A stretch of DNA of 64,000 bases from Chrysopilus asiliformis (taxonomy: Eukaryota > Arthropoda > Insecta > Diptera > Rhagionidae): positions 44,167,090-44,231,089 of the forward strand of contig OZ035963.1 of NCBI GenBank assembly GCA_964034945.1, in the 5' to 3' direction. The position numbers and the translations under genes were made by a program. The notes below the pieces were generated by a model. That model was not told the DNA's origin and ran no database searches. It saw nothing but the letters and a program-made list of their open reading frames with translations. The stretch's first letter is position 1. Each line of letters starts with the position of its first letter. Shown here piece after piece: positions 1 to 10,724 of the stretch.

Positions 1-768
1 ATGCGTGAATTTCGCAAAGTTCCACATCAGTGACCATTCCCGTATATATATATATATATTGAAAGTACACTTTTCACGGATTTTTTCGACAAAAACTCAG
101 AGTGGTCAATTAAGAGGATCTAAGAAAAAATTTTTTTTTAAAACTTTAATATTTTTTTTCACCAACTTTTTTTTGTCCATTTTTTTTTTAAATTTTTTAC
201 AACATTGCCCCATTGGTCTGTACAACATATATTTTTTTCATCCAAATCGGTTCAGCCGTTTTCGAGAAAAAAATACTTTTATATTTTGCTTTGAACCCCT
301 CTCCCACCAAAAGTAAGGGGGGTACAGGATTCATACTTTGCAGAAACAATAAAGACTTTAATACCAACATCTGGTAAAAGTTTCAAGATGATATCTTCTT
401 AGGCCGTTTTCCCATAGTTATCCGGCTAGTCCCTTTGCACATGGTTTCACCTAGTGAGTAAAATCAGAAGCTGTTTGATTATCCTCGTACGTGGTAACCG
501 CGTACACGAATGAGCAAAACCCTGTGCAGTGTGGATGCAGTGCCATGTACGAGGAAACCAAAAACCTCGTATCTCGTACCCCGTACATCGTGTAGTCTGG
601 ATCGAGCTTAACGCATTTCTAAAGCAGCGCGTTCATCATCATATCTGCGCAGTATGCAGTGCGTTCATGAAAGCAGGCTGCAGAAAATTTTCGGCAGCAA
701 CTGCGCAGCAAGCGCATGAAAGAAATTTAGCTGACGATAAAACAGCAGAAAGTGACATTTGTGAAAAA
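1..768. other. AT-rich flank, no gene seen
   Basis: I see no coding signal here. Positions 190-310 carry a phrase (CGGTTCAGCCGTTTTCGAG near 249-267) that resembles the degenerate messages found in many insect non-autonomous repeats, so a diverged repeat is likely. From about 615 the sequence becomes rich in TGCGCAG/GTTCAT words that recur inverted near 3240-3360, flanking the broken Myb/SANT-like gene; these may be the ends of a PIF/Harbinger-like carrier. Confidence 0.4.
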
Positions 769-1551
769 ATGGCAGACAGCGATAGCGAGATGTAAGTACT
801 CGTAAATAACATTAATAAAATGTGAAATATTACGTTATAATTTTTAGTTTTAATGAGTTACGGGATGACAAAAAGTGGACATCATCAGCTTCAAAGCTTC
901 TTGATTGTTGAACGACTTAAATTAGAGCGAATGTTCAATTCCGGGGAGCGAAAGAAATCTGCTTTGTGGAAAATGGTTCTACGTAATATTAAAGAAATTA
1001 AGGCCGATTTTCCGTTCTCGCAAGACGATATCAAAAAGAAATTTGGTAATTTGCTTGTCACGTATAACCGAATCAAAAAGAGGAATAGTGCAAGTGGACG
1101 AAATTCAACCACACTCAGAGAAAAAAAATAGTTAATTTTACTATTTTTGGTAGTTGATGTTGATAATTCTACGAATCTCGATGAACATCCAAAAATAGTT
1201 AAAGTTGTTAAAGAATAGTCAAGAAATAGTGCGAAATAGTAACCATGTCTAAAATGCTCTCATTTCGGTGTTTACAGCAAAATAATCAATTTTAATTATA
1301 ACAAATAGTTAAAATACAAATAACTATTTGGTACTATTTTGTTTATCGTTTTGTAGTTGAGTTCTCTAATTCCAACTACATAATGATAGGTTTCAGATTT
1401 GAAATAATAAAAAAAATTATATAATAGTAAAAATGACAAATTTGTAATGAAATCTATTACAAATTTATTAAAAATTTACTGTTTTCTACTGACGCGTCAT
1501 TTTGCTCCTCGTTTTCGTGTGGTAAAGTTGTGAATTTTTCAAGTGCATTAA

Positions 1552-1681
1552 ATGGAACAGTCAGATTATCAAGAAGCAGCTGAGGGTGCGCCGATTATTG
1601 TGTTGGATCAAACTTCACTGGATCCGCTATTCGTCTTGTTAGATTCTTGGGATTTATCATCTCTATATCCTATATTCAACG
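1552..1681 (+). pseudogene. gene-like first exon carried by the TE
   Basis: An ATG at 1552 opens 43 codons (MEQSDYQEAAEGAPI, then a hydrophobic segment LDPLFVLLDSWDLSSLYP) and ends at a canonical donor, AACG followed by GTAAGA at 1682. The WDLSSLYPIF stretch resembles the opening helix of SAM-like domains found in TE-associated insect proteins; this is a judgement from pattern only. The next open pieces do not splice cleanly in frame, so the gene is probably dead. It may be a captured host gene fragment or the relic of the element's own accessory protein. Confidence 0.4.
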
Positions 1682-1937
1682 GTAAGATTTTTTCGCCTTT
1701 TTTTAATTTTTCCAACATTTTTACTTAGAAATAAAATTTGTTTCTTCCTCAACTTTCCAGAAAAATAAAATCTTAAAGAACTATGCTAACAAAGACACAG
1801 GCGACGCAAACCATTTGAAAGCGGAGTGTTCTCTAACTGGTATTATTCATTTTTATGCTATTTTGTTGAATAAAAACTATAACAAGTACAATATTTGCTT
1901 TAAATCACAGAGCACTAATACAGTTTTTTTTAACTAG

Positions 1938-2080
1938 ACGAACAAATCGAAAATAATAAGAAATATCTCCAAGATGATTGGATAAAATGCGTGAGCAAAT
2001 GGGAAAGTCTACACACGCATTTTCATAAATTTCGTATAAAATTAAAGACAAACATAACGAGAACGGAAATACGACAGAAG
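1938..2080 (+). pseudogene. second gene-like exon carried by the same TE
   Basis: Preceded by a pyrimidine tract and TAACTAG acceptor and followed by AAG/GTAATT donor, this 143-nt block is open in one frame (GAACAAATC... reading EQIENNKKYLQDDWIKC, then SKWESLHTHFHKF). It is polar and probably helical. I recognise no domain. Its intact splice borders and lack of stops stand out from the stop-rich DNA around it and suggest that it was an exon of the same gene as 1552-1681. Confidence 0.35.
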
Positions 2081-3374
2081 GTAATTTTTTTTGTTAGTAA
2101 ATTTCTCATTTTACATTCTACTTTTTATATACATAGATTCTCGTGATGCCATCCTCATGCTAATGTGATTTTGAGTTTTTCTTTTGTGATAAATCCTTGT
2201 TAAGGTTATTTTTACTGGAAATAAAATATTTTTGTAGCACAACACACTCTGTTTCTTTTTCTGTTGAGTTTCTGTTTTTCAGTAAATTCAGGGCAAAATA
2301 ATTGAAAAATCATTATTTTTCTAATAATTTTAACTAATTTGTAATAACAGTGATTAGAAAATAGTTAAAAATGACGACTTTTGTAATACACAGTAACTAT
2401 TTTAAAGTAATTGCAAACACAAAATAATTATTTTGAGTCTGAATTTCTACTATTTCGCAGTAGACTTAATGAAAAAATAATTGTTTTTTAATAAATATAA
2501 CTATTTTTAAATTAAATCTATAATAAAATAATTAAAAGTAATGATTATGCAATAAAATTTTACTACTAATGTAATCTGGCAAGAACTATTTTATTGTAAT
2601 TATTTACAATTTTATATTGTGACCAACTATTCTTTATAATAAAGATCAACTACAAAAGTGATAGTCACGATTTGCCATTACTAAATAATTGAAAAGTTGT
2701 TAAAAACAACTATTTTTTTTCTCTGCGTGCATATGGGAGTTTTATTCCTTGTTCGATGAAGAATACGGCACTACTCACTGCAGAGTCCCTCCCAAGAATA
2801 ATTTGGGGAGCAGTTTATCTGATTCGTCAACAAATTCTTGTTCAGAACCTACCACTTCATCAACCGAAGAAACAATCGACAATGATGAAAACTGTACACC
2901 GAAAAAACGGAAGACAAAAAATGAGGTACAGGCGTTTCTGCAAGAGGAAGCTAAAAAAGATGACCACAGACTGAATGAGATAATAGAGCTGGAAAAATCT
3001 CTTCTCGCCGCTGAACAGAGTAAGGTCCAAGCGCTGAATGAACTGAAAGCCATTCTCCTCCGGATGATAGATTAATATGCTAAAGGAGCTAAAAACATTT
3101 AAAAAACTTAATTTGTGAATACAACACCATTGAAGTACAAAATGAATTGTTCATTTTATTGGAGACAACGAAAATATTCGTGTACTATCAAAAAAGAAAA
3201 CTGACAGATTCTCTATTTGTTTCTTTACTCAGCCAACCAGGTTATGAACGCACTGCAGCAGCTAAAGCAGTCCAAAAGTCTGCCGCAGCGCAGACTGTCT
3301 GCGCGCAGCTGACTTTTGCGCAGTACTGCGATAGATTTCTGCAATTATGAACGCAGCCTTGCTTTCGTATATGT

Positions 3375-4116
3375 TTATTTGTTTGTCTGACAAGGTCAAA
3401 TCTGCGACCCACTTCCACTCATCCGATTGACTTGAAATTTTGCACAGATCCGATGACAATACTGTGATTATAACGTGATTATTATTTCCTTCGAATTTTC
3501 TGGAAAAAAATCTATTCTGGGGGTTTTTGGGGTCGCTGAATCCGAATCTGTCATTAAAAAGTCAGTAAGGATAACGGAAGGTCCTGTAAGGATAGCGTGA
3601 TTATCCTTTTCTCCAAATTTTCCGGAAAAAAATCTATTCTGGGGGTTTTTGAGGTCGCTGAATCTGTCATTAAAAAGTCTGTAAGGATAACGGAAGGTCC
3701 TGTAAGGATAACGTGATTATCCGTTTCTCCAAATTTTCCGGGAAAAAATCTATTCTGGGGCTTTTGGGGTCGCTGAATACGATTCTCAAGTTAAAAAGCC
3801 TGTAAGGCCATCTCAAATGTAAGGATATATATTCGAAGACTAAAAAGAACAAAATAAAAAAAAATTTTAAAAAAAGCTTTTATTAAAAAAGGATGCACTA
3901 AAAAGAAAAAAATAATTTTCTGGACGCTGTGTATCACAAATATAAAAGCTTTTAAAAAGCGAGATAAAGCATAAAACAATAAAATAAAAATTTATCTCGC
4001 TTTTAAAAAGCTTTTATATTTGTGATACACAGCGTCCAGAAAATTATTTTTTTCTTTTTAGTGCATTCTTTTTTTAATAAAAGCTTTTTTTCACAATTTT
4101 TTTTTAATTTTTTTTT
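3375..4116 (+). repeat. Helitron-like repeat (family D): 3 x ~120-bp tandem plus fold-back core
   Basis: The left part (about 3375-3470) has the degenerate message (ACCCACTTCCACTC, GATTGACTTGAAATTTTGC) shared with copies at 12330-12930 and 46110-46640. Three tandem units of about 120 bp follow, anchored by TCTATTCTGGGG at about 3509, 3631 and 3749 and by GTAAGGATAACG. The right part (3845-4095) is a long imperfect palindrome: the word GGACGCTGTGTATCACAAAT at left is mirrored as the complement at right. The same GCTGTGTATCA palindrome recurs in the other two copies. Confidence 0.65.
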
Positions 4117-4230
4117 TATCATTCTAAACACACTGGTGTAATTCATTTTTTTGTGTGATGACGGGATCTTGGCGTTACAAACGGTAAGGCAAATCTAATA
4201 TACCCTTTGGTTTCACCATACGGGTATAAA
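4117..4230 (+). repeat. family A repeat, 3' end only
   Basis: Starts at TATCATTCTAAACACACTGG and ends CATACGGGTATAA. It carries the family A signature TGTGTGATGACGGGATCTTG and the near-terminal phrase ACCCTTTGGTTTCACC. It abuts the family D fold-back, so the 5' part was lost or never copied. Confidence 0.8.
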
Positions 4231-4447
4231 AAGTGATAAAGTCAATGGTTTTTGAATTATAGAAAAATAGCATTATGTTTCATAAAATCATTTAAAAAAA
4301 ACTGAAAACAAAGGTAATTTTTTCAATAATTTTCGAAATAAGACGGTTCGAAAATTTTGAGCCGTCTTAATTCGAAAACAGTCTTCCGGTGGCCACACTC
4401 TAGTTTTAAATAGTCACTCAAGTGTTAAAGACATCATCGGTCTAGAC

Positions 4448-4730
4448 CAGTGGTTCTTAACCTGGGTTCGATCGAACCCCAGGGGTTCGGTGAGTCAGTC
4501 TCCGGGGTTCAGCGGAGGTCAAAACACACACTTTTTGTTTTTATGTGAAAATCATGTTATAATGGTTTTGTTCTTTGTTCTTAATGGTTTTGTTCTTTGT
4601 TTTTAATGGCTTTGTTCTTTATATTTTGAATTTGAAAAAATCATATTTTTTTTTCAATTAAGAAGGGTTCGGTGAACGGGCATATGAAAATGGTGGGGGT
4701 CAGTACCCCAAACAAGGTTAAGAACCACTG
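4448..4730. mobile_element. hAT MITE (CAGTGGTTCTTAACC ends)
   Basis: Termini CAGTGGTTCTTAACC and GGTTAAGAACCACTG are a perfect 15-bp inverted repeat. An exact 8-bp target duplication, GTCTAGAC, lies at 4440-4447 and 4731-4738. CAGTG ends with 8-bp duplications are diagnostic of the hAT superfamily. At 283 bp it has no coding capacity. The subterminal GGTTCGATCGAACCCC is itself palindromic. Confidence 0.93.
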
Positions 4731-4739
4731 GTCTAGACT

Positions 4740-6890
4740 ATAACTGTTGTTATTGGATTGCACCGTAAAATTCTTACAAATGTTGCAATTTATCCATGGT
4801 TCGCCATCCATGTAAAACTGTAGATACGAAGTAGGGAAAAATTGTGAATCTCAATTGAGAAGGTCCTTTCCTATTTGAGATGCGCCACATAATTTTCCAC
4901 GGTTAAGGAGAATTCGAAGAAAACTTTTTCCCGAATTTGCTATTTTCGTCGTAGTTTTTTCTAGATGGCAAATTTTTGACTGTTAAAAAATTATAACCTG
5001 TTCGAAAGGTAATAACCCAAAAAAAAGTAACAGCTCAATAACCGCATAGTGTCATTTTTCTTGCGCAATGCATTCTTGACATTTTGGATTTGAATGCCTT
5101 CTTCATAAAAAAATTTAAATGTAAAATATCTTGATTTATAACAAAATTTGTAGTAAATATGTACATATTTTGAATTTTCCAACCAAAAGAAATATAAAAG
5201 CAAGAAAATGTCCATGGCTTGGAAACATTGTTATTTAAACATTAACACAAATGCTGTACAGCACACATTGTATTTTTGTTCTTGTAAAAATACTTCTTCA
5301 GGTTGGTAGCAAATACCACTTTTTTAATAGCACGCTAATTACATTTGAATAAGAATTTTTGTGTAAATTTTTCATTTGTTTTCGTTTGAAAAGATAAAAT
5401 AATAAAACAATACCCGATAATGAGAAATGAAAATTCATTAAGAGAAAATTATATGAAAAAGAAAAAAAGACCAACAGTGAGATAAAAATAAACATTTACT
5501 GATTATTACCTGCGACTTTGAACAATTTTTTCACTGAAATTACGTTATCTGTACACTTGTGATTGTAATGTTTTTCTGCATTCATTATTTATCAACTGAG
5601 TCATACCTTTATCGTCTTCAATAATTACCTAGATTTTTATTTTTCATTCCAGTCAAATTTAAAGCAAAGAAACTCGCAAAAAATGATTGACTTATTTTTA
5701 AATGAATGTCAATAAATTTGTCATTACCTTATTGCTAAGATTTGTAGAATGAAATAAATGTTTTTTTTCATATTTCGATTAGTCATAGGAAATATTAATA
5801 CAGTTGTTTAAAAAAAAAGCCGTGGCTTAGCTCAAAGCAAATTTTTATATAAATTTCAATTCTGCTTCAGAAGGGAAATTTGAAAAAATTATGCAAATTC
5901 ATCTTTTCAATTGTGCTAATTCTTTTTCTTTGTTTTATCTTTAATTGCTATTCACACAACAATTAAGAGTAAGTTTATTTCACTCAAGATTAATGAAAGC
6001 TTACTCATGTATCGAAAAATAAGGGACCCGTGTTTTTATAGCGGCTAATTTCGATATTTAGGGCGTAAGTTGGATCATTGAAATCATCCATGTTTTCGAA
6101 GCCGAATCCCTACTTTTATGCGGTAAGATTTTATATGCTACATACGAAGCACAATCGTATTGTACATACGAAGTACAATATTGGCTTTAACATTGATATT
6201 CCGAATCTGCAAGTGGTTTGGCCAGATTGGCTCTAGTTTTTGCGAAAATATCCAAAAAATATAATATTTTATTTTAACATTTTTTTTTGCAATTAGTGGA
6301 CTGTCCGAAATTTCTATATAACGAAATTCCCTATATAATAAAAATTTTCCCGTAAATTTGCAAGAGAAATCCAACAAAACGATCTGCATATAACGAATTT
6401 CTGTCGTTCCCCTTCCAATTTCGTACACGGAATTCCGATGACATTACCATATGTATAATACTTGTATATTCATAAAAATACAAGCGCTATGCTATCTAAA
6501 CTAGTGGGATCTTAAATAAAAACGCTTTTGAGAACTTCAGAAAAAATAAAATAGCGGATGTAAAATTGTTGAAAAAGTGTGCCGCAGGTGAAAATGTTGA
6601 GTTGATACTCAAACCACCCCAGTGAAAATCGAATAATTCATTACACATACGAAACATGTAGAGATATTTAATGTGAAAGTTATAACGTCTTTGGTTAGAA
6701 AAAGCGAGAAAAATATTAACCAAAGGCGAACCAGTGCGGTGAAAAGCTCAACTTCATTTTGACGCCCTTACATTTGGCGGAAAATTTTTATTTCTCACAA
6801 AAACTAAAATTGTATTAAATTTTTTCCGGAGTTTAATATTTTCCAGACAAGTTTGGACCCTAGTACCCGGAATTCCCTAATTTGGTGGGT
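4740..6890. other. AT-rich DNA, no gene recognised
   Basis: All open frames are short and unconvincing. Around 6300-6400 the word TATATAACGAA recurs (CTATATAACGAAATTCCC, GCATATAACGAATT), reminiscent of the inner ends of pogo-type elements, but I found no partner terminus. Confidence 0.4.
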
Positions 6891-6898
6891 ATGTTTAA

Positions 6899-7117
6899 CC
6901 CTTAATTTATGAGGTGAAAATCATACGCGTAAATGATGAGGTGGTTTCCAATGGACTTGTTCTAATCACATACCAAATCCGTGCTTTTAACTCGGCACAC
7001 AACACCATACTGTATGAAGGTACCGAAGATTTCAGAGTCACTGTGCTGAAAACATGAGAAATAGCAAAGAGAGAAAAGTCAATGTGGGTCCACTGGACCC
7101 ACCTCATCAATTAAGGG
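6899..7117. mobile_element. piggyBac-type MITE, TTAA flanked
   Basis: TTAA at 6895-6898 and 7118-7121 flanks termini CCCTTAATTTATGAGG and CCTCATCAATTAAGGG. The ends CCC..GGG with TTAA duplication are the piggyBac hallmark. A related remnant (GTGGACCCACATTGACTTTT, CTTCAGTACCTTCATACAGT) lies in opposite orientation at 17242-17340. Confidence 0.9.
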
Positions 7118-7124
7118 TTAAAAA

Positions 7125-8270
7125 TTTTGATAATTTTTTTGTGGTTTTCCCCTGAAGATGGGGAAAATAAAACCGAACGTTGGGAATGAGAATTAAAAAT
7201 TGGTAAAGCAGGCTCTGATGACGGTGAGCCAGCTTCCGTGACAGAAGCCAGAAACAGCTTCCCAATAGGGTTTCAGAGCAAACAAGCCTGACCTGTTGGG
7301 GCGGATTTTAGATGTAAAAACATCTACAAAAATAATATAACATTTTGTTATATTTTTTTAATGAGCTATAAGCTGAGAAATCTCAATTTAAATATACAAT
7401 GAATTTCTCCATTTTTAGAGTAATTTTCAACTCATTTTCTACAGGAATACTTCCATCTTATTAGTGGAAAAGTATTAGCTTAAAGTTTCAGTTTTAATTA
7501 TTACATATAATAGGAACAGCTAATATTTATTATTTTTTTTGACACAAATAGAATTGACGCTCATTTATTATATTTTATCGTTTCCGTCTATGGCTTGATA
7601 ATTACATGGTTGTCGATATTTTTCGTTTAAATAATGCGATCACCTATAGATATGACAATTTCTATAGAATAATTTTGATTATCACGTTTTCGTAACTGAT
7701 TAGAACTTTTATGGCAAAAATCGTGAAAATCAATAAAACGTACGATGATAAGAATTCAACGTTTGAGACAGAAAATTAAAAACTAACATCTTTATTCGAT
7801 GTGCCATACCAGTATGCCAACTAATTTGGAAGTATTTTTACGCATTAAATTTTTGTTCTATTATCTATTGTGTGTTCTTAGACGTCTCTTACATTTGCAC
7901 TTTTGCGTGGAATTTTTCTTTTAAGACATCTCTTTTAAAACACGATACTTTGTTTAAAAATATAAATATCTCTTTTAAAACACATTCCACGGCACTTTCT
8001 TTGTTATCTATGTCACTCAACATAAGCTCATTGAATTTGAATGTAATATGGACTTTTAGGAATAAATTTCAGACTTTTGTGTCTTGATGTAAACTTTTGT
8101 ACAATATGAGTTTACTGCAATAGAATGAATATCGCAAAAAAAGTGTTCAGTCCAAACGGCTTAAAGAATATAGATTGAAAAAAAACAAATCTTTTAGGAC
8201 GGATTAGCACCATTAATTTCGACACATAAGCTAAGTCTGAAAAAATATCAGTATTATCATAGACTGTTTG
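7125..8270. other. intergenic, no gene recognised
   Basis: AT-rich with short frames only. There are local direct repeats of TCTCTTTTAAAACAC (about 7929-7944 and 7968-7983). Confidence 0.4.
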
Positions 8271-8272
8271 TA

Positions 8273-8728
8273 AAGCGGTCCCTACAGGTTCAATCTTGCA
8301 GCCAATCATCGCATGCTGTGACAGCATTTTGAACGTGTATGGCGATGCTGTCATGCAAAATTTAATGATTGACAGCATGCTGGCCAATATCAAAATCATT
8401 TTGATATTTTTCAAGGGAGCTTTTTGAATCACAGCATGCTTGAACGTGTATGGCGATGCTGTCAATCATTTCGTCATTTCAGGGGAATTTTTAGTAGTGA
8501 AAAAATGTCGCGTATATATATATCTTTTTTCGTGTTATACAGACATAGAAGTGAGTTGTGAATGACAAAAAGCGAAAAATACGACATAAAAATTTTAAAT
8601 TGATATTTGTGCGGTTTGGCTGTTTCGAATAAAATGATGCTTGTGTGCATGATTGAGCGTCTAGTGCAAATAAGCTTTTTGCTGTGACAGCATGATTGAC
8701 TGCAAGATTGAACGCGTAGCGACCGCTT
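8273..8728. mobile_element. TA-flanked MITE with GCATGCTGTGACAGCA words
   Basis: Inverted termini AAGCGGTCCCTAC and GTAGCGACCGCTT, then GGTTCAATCTTGCAG mirrored by CTGCAAGATTGAACG, are bordered by TA on each side (8271-8272, 8729-8730). TA duplication suggests a Tc1/mariner-type mobiliser. The word pair GCATGCTGTGACAGC / TGACAGCATGCTGG recurs at least four times inside, a pattern expected of repeated binding sites. Confidence 0.75.
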
Positions 8729-8749
8729 TAGCGTTACTGGTAACAAAAT

Positions 8750-9409
8750 CAGGGTTGGGACTTAAGGATGTGTAAAAGGTACTATTTTTGCCCAAAAAGG
8801 GTACTAGATTGAGATAATGTGGTACTAGATTTTTTTTAACTATCCTGCAACCAAAATCGTTTTTTTATGCTTATTACACAGGAGTCAAGCAAAATCTAAA
8901 TCTCGTAATTTTAGAAAAAAAAATCCTTAACTCATATGGATTGACTTTTGCGCTGTAAATATAACCGTTCTCGATCAAAAAACACTCTAGAAAAACTCGA
9001 AAAAACCAATAAAAAATGTCTAGATGTATTAGTTTTAAATTTTCGCTTTTATTTCAATTTTAAATTTTTGTATAAACTCCGTCTAAAAACTGAAATTTCG
9101 AGAAGTATTTTGAGCTATTGCTAATATAAATCATATTTCCATGGCCTACGATTGATTTTCATATCTCCCTTAAGAAGACCAATTCAGTAGTCTTTAATTA
9201 AAGAGTTGTGGCGGGATCATTTAAAAAAGTACTTCTTTTCTTAATACATAAAAAAGTGATGGCTTTTTAAAGGGAGCTATAAATTCAGATAAAATCATTT
9301 TTTATATAAACCATTAAAAGGTACCAGATTCATGGGCTGTGGTACTAGGGTACTAAATGAGTCAAAAAGGTACTAGATCTAGTACATTGGTACTAAAGTC
9401 CCAACCCTG
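8750..9409. mobile_element. hAT MITE family C, copy 1
   Basis: Ends CAGGGTTGGGACTT and AGTCCCAACCCTG with an exact 8-bp duplication AACAAAAT (8742-8749, 9410-9417). Internal words GGTACTAGAT recur near both ends. Two more copies, each with its own exact 8-bp duplication, are at 26225-27362 and 62624-63270. No ORF. Confidence 0.95.
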
Positions 9410-9419
9410 AACAAAATAT

Positions 9420-10089
9420 TCACATATTTCGTCTCATTTCATCTCACACCTAATAAGCATAAGGCTGTCTCGTTTCTACATTGCTAGAGCAAGACATACT
9501 TATATACGTTTGGTGTTGGAGTAAGTGCGATAGATATTCACACAGATTGTCAATTGCACGTGAGTTTTTTCCCAACGCTCTAAGAAGATTCACGCAGAGG
9601 GTAACAGTGAATTATCACGTTACCCCACTAGTTACGTAACTAGTTCCGAATCTTGCTGGGAAGCGATCGGATTTTGAATTGCGTACTAATTTTCTCTAAA
9701 AATAACTTCATATACATATTTTTCTACCATGGGTATTTCTACAAATCGTCAATAAGTTCTAAATCATGAATTAAACTGGATTCCATCCTCAAAAACAAGA
9801 AAAAGAAAACAATAAACGAAACGAAAGTCAAACAGGGTAAAATCCCTTATATCTGTTCGCAATCGTCATCGTTTTGTTTATCTCTTTTGTTTCTTTTTGC
9901 CACACCAAAGATTATGAGTACAGCATAAGCTGTACATTGAGAACGAATGTCAGCTAAAATTTTTCTCGGCCACGTGCGAGATTAAGGTCGCCGAGCTTTA
10001 AGTTCTTGGAGATTAAGTAATTTTTCGTGCCATTTTGTTCTTTTTTAATGGCTAAAGCTAGCATCAGGCGAGCACACAAAACCCTCACA
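9420..10089. other. intergenic with an 18-bp perfect palindrome
   Basis: No gene is seen. Positions 9627-9644 read ACTAGTTACGTAACTAGT, a perfect palindrome. Confidence 0.5.
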
Positions 10090-10490
10090 CGTGTGATGAC
10101 TGACGTCACGAAAAAAAACTCAACACACATTTCACACACATCTGACACGACACGTTTTCACACTTGAAATGTGTTGTTATCAGACGGTGTGAAATTTTTT
10201 TCCACACAATCGGATTTTTGTCCCAAAACGTGTTAACGACGCTAGTCTTCACACGAAATTTTTTCACACAATTACACACTGTGTGACGCAGATTGAGTAG
10301 TTATCAGACGGAGTGAAACGTCTCAAAAGGTGTGATGATGGAAGACGTATGACAGCAATCAAAATCGTCTGACACACTGATTTGTTATCAGACGGTGTGA
10401 TAGCTCTCTGACATTTTGTGTATTTTTCTCGGTCATTGCTTGTCAAAATTGTGCGCTATTTTAAATTTGTGAAGAAAAATCAAATTAAAT
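10090..10490 (+). promoter_or_regulatory. 5' region of a PIF/Harbinger element with iterated motif
   Basis: Upstream of the transposase ORF the motif TTATCAGACGG followed by TGTGA or AGTGA occurs three times (about 10174, 10299, 10388), with many CACAC/GTGTG words and two short palindromes (ACACGTGT and TGACGTCA near 10087-10108). Clustered subterminal motifs ahead of a transposase gene are what is expected of transposase-binding sites or the promoter. The outer TIR was not identified. Confidence 0.4.
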
Positions 10491-10494
10491 TAAA

Positions 10495-10724
10495 ATGTCA
10501 AAAAGGAAATCTGAGGAGATGATGGATATGGCGATTTTGGCAGCCTATATTTTGGAAAGCAGTTGTTGGACAAAGGATTGGGTGTCGCGTCGCGAGAAGG
10601 AGGGTTTCTTTGCCAAATTGATGGTGGAATTGCGCTCTGAAGAACCCGAATTGTATCGGAATTTCTTACGGATGTCGGCCGGTCAATTCGATCATTTACT
10701 ACAATTGGTGAAGTCGCAGATAGA
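10495..10724 (+). pseudogene. PIF/Harbinger (HARBI1-like) transposase, N-terminal fragment
   Basis: The ORF starts at ATG 10495 (MSKRKSEEMM) and contains WVSRREKEGFFAKLMVELR, then LYRNFLRMSAGQFDHLL and LVKSQI. This is the helical N-terminal region of HARBI1-type transposases (a W-V-x-R-R/x-G-F-F-x-K-L block followed by FRMS..FDxLL). The DDE nuclease domain is absent: after residue 76 the frame runs into a family A repeat (from 10725), which supplies the stop. Full transposases are about 350-450 residues, so this is roughly a fifth of one. Not functional. Confidence 0.82.

Larger units (their letters stand above)
1112..2729. mobile_element. 1.6 kb TIR DNA transposon inside the Myb/SANT-like gene
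   Basis: The ends are inverted repeats: CACTCAGAGAAAAAAAATAG at left, and the right end reads in complement CACGCAGAGAAAAAAAATAG (one mismatch in 20). A CA dinucleotide is duplicated at 1110-1111 and 2730-2731. Both subterminal regions are filled with AACTATTT/AAATAGTT words in both orientations, like arrays of transposase-binding sites. CAC termini with a short duplication fit the broad CACTA/Mirage/Chapaev or Transib groups, but I cannot assign a superfamily. No transposase is visible; the core carries gene-like exons instead (see 1552-1681 and 1938-2080). Confidence 0.75.
769..3075 (+). pseudogene. Myb/SANT-like (trihelix) DNA-binding protein, interrupted
   Basis: Exon 1 (769-791, MADSDSE) ends at a GTAAGT donor. 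Exon 2 begins after TTTTTAG at 848 and reads NELRDDKKWTSSASKLL, then hits a stop at 909 because of a one-base shift near 900-904. The next frame continues with VERLKLERMFNSGERKK, LWKMVLRNIKEI and FPFSQDDIKKKFGNLL, a pattern typical of the Myb/SANT-like or MADF-type domain. At 1111 the frame is cut by a 1618-bp insertion (1112-2729). After it, WEFYSLFDEEYG resumes, followed by a Ser/Thr-rich linker, a basic patch (PKKRKTK) and a charged helical tail (about 2920-3070). Removing the insertion and one CA restores the frame exactly. Such proteins occur both as host factors and as the accessory ORF of PIF/Harbinger transposons; GTTCAT/TGCGCAG-rich flanks in inverted order suggest the latter. The original gene was about 230 residues. 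Non-functional as read, because of a frameshift plus an insertion. Confidence 0.7.

Noticed and set aside
5..316. 103-codon ORF at the window start
   Set aside because: Phenylalanine- and lysine-rich because of T and A runs; no domain.
8112..8746. ORFs of 117 and 90 codons on the minus strand
   Set aside because: They lie across a TA-flanked MITE and repeat its internal words; the peptide MTASPYTFKH occurs twice because of the repeats.
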